From Bacteroidetes bacterium 4572_112 (lineage in GTDB: Bacteria; Bacteroidota; Bacteroidia; Bacteroidales; UBA1556), in contig NIUZ01000091.1 of assembly GCA_002254285.1 (NCBI GenBank), positions 1 to 8,874 on the forward strand: a stretch of 8,874 nt of DNA, in the 5' to 3' direction. The first letter of the stretch is position 1. The number at the start of each line of letters is the position of its first letter. Positions 7,734 to 8,874 of this stretch are shown one piece after another. The translations under genes and the position numbers were made by a program. The notes beneath the pieces are model-generated. The model was not told the origin of the DNA, searched no databases, and saw nothing but the letters and a program-made list of their open reading frames with translations.

Positions 7734-7741
7734 CAAAAGTA
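7734..7741 (-). promoter_or_regulatory. Putative -7 promoter element for the META lipoprotein gene
   Basis: On the minus strand the bases read TACTTTTG, an exact match to TAnnTTTG, 24 bases before the chosen ATG at 7709. Transcription would begin around 7727, downstream of the alternative ATG at 7736, which supports the shorter start. No TTTG/TTG at a -33 distance is visible, so only the -7 box supports the call. Confidence 0.5.
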
Positions 7742-7849
7742 ATGTTCTTTATTATAGTTATGTCTTAAATAATGTTACTGTTTGAAGCAAAAATATGTTA
7801 ATTTAGTAGCATTTATTAGTTTTATTGATACATAAGTTTATTATTAGAT

Positions 7850-8632
7850 ATGAATATATTATATACAGCCTTATTGCTAGGTTTACTAACTGGTTTTCAT
7901 TGTATTGGAATGTGTGGTCCAATTGCAATTGCATTGCCACTAAATAAAAAAAGTTGGGCAACAAGAATCTTTTCGGCACTATGGTATAATGTAGGGAGAA
8001 CGCTCACTTATGCAAGTTTGGGAGTTATTTTCGGTATTTTGGGTTCAGGGTTCTCTTTGGCAGGTTTTCAGAGATGGATTTCCATTGCTATGGGAGTTTT
8101 TATGATTTCTACAGTTGTATTTCCACAAGTAAATATGGCTCTTTATAAAGGCACTGGCAATTCTAAAGTAATGAATGGTATTAAAAAGAAACTTTCAAAA
8201 TATTTTACTCAAGCAAGTTATAGGTCCTTATTTATCACTGGTATGCTTACTGGTTTATTGCCATGTGGCATGGTGTATATGGCTTTAGCAGGAGCTATTG
8301 CTGTGGGTAGCCTTGGTGGCTCAGTATTATTTATGATATTGTTTGGTATAGGTACAATCCCAATGATGTTTCTTATGTCGATGATAGGTAATTTTGCATC
8401 CTTAAAACTCAAACACTTTATTAATAAGGCAATTCCTTATGTGGTAGTTATTGTAGGAGCTTTATTTATATTACGTGGTATGGAATTGGGAATTAAATTT
8501 ATAAGTCCACCAGCTAAGAAGATAGAGCTCAAAAACCATGTGGAAATGCGTAAGAAAAAAATGGCTAAAAAGATGGATAGAACTTCCATGGAAGGAGAGA
8601 AGAGTGAGGAAGGTAAATGTGGGATGATGTAG
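7850..8632 (+). CDS. SafE/DsbD_2-type (COG2836-like) six-helix membrane protein
   Basis: This 260-residue inner-membrane protein usually carries the label 'sulfite exporter TauE/SafE family', but its pattern is that of the DsbD_2/cytochrome c biogenesis transmembrane family. The first helix has GFHCIGMCGPIA (15-26, with Cys18 and Cys22). The matching element in the second half is GMLTGLLPCGMVYMAL (131-146, Cys139), so the two halves look like an internal duplication. Helices lie near 2-28, 45-66, 74-94, 127-151, 155-178 and 194-212. Relatives often sit in cbb3-oxidase (cco) clusters and are thought to handle copper or thiol redox; no cco genes are present here. The C-terminal tail (about 222-260) is very Lys/Met-rich and ends KCGMM, which may bind metal. 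I saw no full TAnnTTTG box upstream; TAGTTTTA at 7817-7824 has one mismatch. The gene converges with groEL. Confidence 0.85.
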   Translation: MNILYTALLLGLLTGFHCIGMCGPIAIALPLNKKSWATRIFSALWYNVGRTLTYASLGVIFGILGSGFSLAGFQRWISIAMGVFMISTVVFPQVNMALYKGTGNSKVMNGIKKKLSKYFTQASYRSLFITGMLTGLLPCGMVYMALAGAIAVGSLGGSVLFMILFGIGTIPMMFLMSMIGNFASLKLKHFINKAIPYVVVIVGALFILRGMELGIKFISPPAKKIELKNHVEMRKKKMAKKMDRTSMEGEKSEEGKCGMM

Positions 8633-8633
8633 G

Positions 8634-8675
8634 TAATTATTAATTTTTAGTTGTTAATTATTAATTATTAATGTG
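8634..8675. repeat. AT-rich heptad array (TAATTAT-like), 6 copies
   Basis: Six consecutive 7-base units follow directly after the stop codon of the SafE-type gene: TAATTAT, TAATTTT, TAGTTGT, TAATTAT, TAATTAT, TAATGTG. The phase is unbroken although the units vary. It has the same period as the array after the SNF2 gene but an unrelated sequence. Confidence 0.75.
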
Positions 8676-8740
8676 TGGTGATTGTAAATATTTATTTTAA
8701 ATAAAAAACTCCATAATCAAAAATATTAAATATCAATCAA

Positions 8741-8767
8741 TAGCCATGTGGTTTTAACCCATGGCTA
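8741..8767. repeat. REP-like imperfect palindrome
   Basis: TAGCCATG (8741-8748) and CATGGCTA (8760-8767) are perfect inverted repeats. Between them GGT (8750-8752) can pair with ACC (8757-8759) around TTTA, leaving T8749 as a single bulge. The 27-base element has no U-tract. It resembles the short GC-richer palindromes that occur as dispersed REP-type repeats in Bacteroidota. Only one copy is in the window, so dispersal is not shown. Confidence 0.55.
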
Positions 8768-8780
8768 CAGATGATATTTC

Positions 8781-8823
8781 AAAATAAAAAAAGCCGTGAA
8801 GATTAAAAATCGACACGGCTTTT
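8781..8823 (-). terminator. Rho-independent terminator of groEL
   Basis: On the minus strand, downstream of the groEL stop, CACGGCTTTT (8814-8823 read on plus) pairs with AAAAGCCGTG (8789-8798). A 2x2 mismatch separates this from an inner GATT/AATC stem (8801-8804 with 8808-8811, loop AAA). The minus-strand transcript then runs into a U-rich tract (plus 8781-8792, AAAATAAAAAAA). On the plus strand only four T residues follow, so it favours groEL but could also stop transcripts from the SafE-type gene. Confidence 0.85.
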
Positions 8824-8846
8824 GTATTATATAAGAATGAGATGAT

Positions 8847-8874
8847 TTACATCATTGGCATTCCGCCACCCATT
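8847..8874 (-). CDS. groEL: Chaperonin GroEL, C-terminal end (runs off the right edge)
   Basis: The minus strand carries the last codons of a gene, MGGGMPMM followed by TAA (8849-8847). Gly/Met repeats ending in a few Met residues are the hallmark flexible C-terminal tail of GroEL (Hsp60), which projects into the folding cavity. Position, strand and the strong terminator directly downstream all agree. Only nine codons including the stop are visible, so the call rests on the tail motif alone. It converges with the SafE-type gene. Confidence 0.85.

Noticed and set aside
7710..7736. Longer start (ATG at 7736) for the META lipoprotein
   Set aside because: It would put polar residues before the signal peptide, and the start overlaps a good TAnnTTTG element.
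7781..7824. TTTG (7781-7784) paired with TAGTTTTA (7817-7824) as a promoter for the SafE-type gene
   Set aside because: The spacing of 32 bases is too long and the -7 box lacks its final G, so I did not list it as a feature.

Overview
The window looks like an ordinary chromosomal stretch from a low-GC member of the Bacteroidota, most like the Bacteroidales/Marinilabiliales side. I base this on gene content (YfhO, a DUF4834-like protein, a SWIM-SNF2 helicase and a META-domain lipoprotein), on TAnnTTTG-type -7 promoter elements, on the lack of clear Shine-Dalgarno sequences, and on the GGM-type GroEL tail. The genus cannot be told from the sequence alone.

Layout. Positions 1-2940 hold a minus-strand operon, read right to left: a small DUF4834-like membrane protein, a large YfhO-type membrane protein, and the first 24 codons of a glycosyltransferase that runs off the left edge. 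YfhO is broken into two overlapping reading frames (2024-2659 and 76-2040), and about 50 residues normally found at that point seem to be missing. Positions 2941-3075 form a divergent promoter region. Positions 3076-6759 encode one large SWIM-zinc-finger SNF2 ATPase on the plus strand. It converges on a minus-strand lipoprotein gene (6897-7709) across a 137-base spacer made almost wholly of 7-nt-phased repeats. A second divergent gap (7710-7849) leads to a plus-strand SafE/DsbD_2-type membrane protein (7850-8632). That gene converges on the 3' end of groEL (8847-8874, minus), and the gap between them holds a second 7-nt array, a REP-like palindrome and the groEL terminator.

How the genes relate. 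The DUF4834-YfhO-glycosyltransferase set is tightly packed and probably acts in envelope glycan assembly. The other genes (chromatin/RNA-polymerase-type remodeler, envelope lipoprotein, metal or thiol membrane protein, chaperonin) are each transcribed alone and share no evident pathway. I see no defence island, CRISPR array, transposase or phage genes. The most unusual features are the strictly 7-nt-phased inverted array at 6764-6893 and the damaged yfhO. I do not see a convincing new multi-gene system here.
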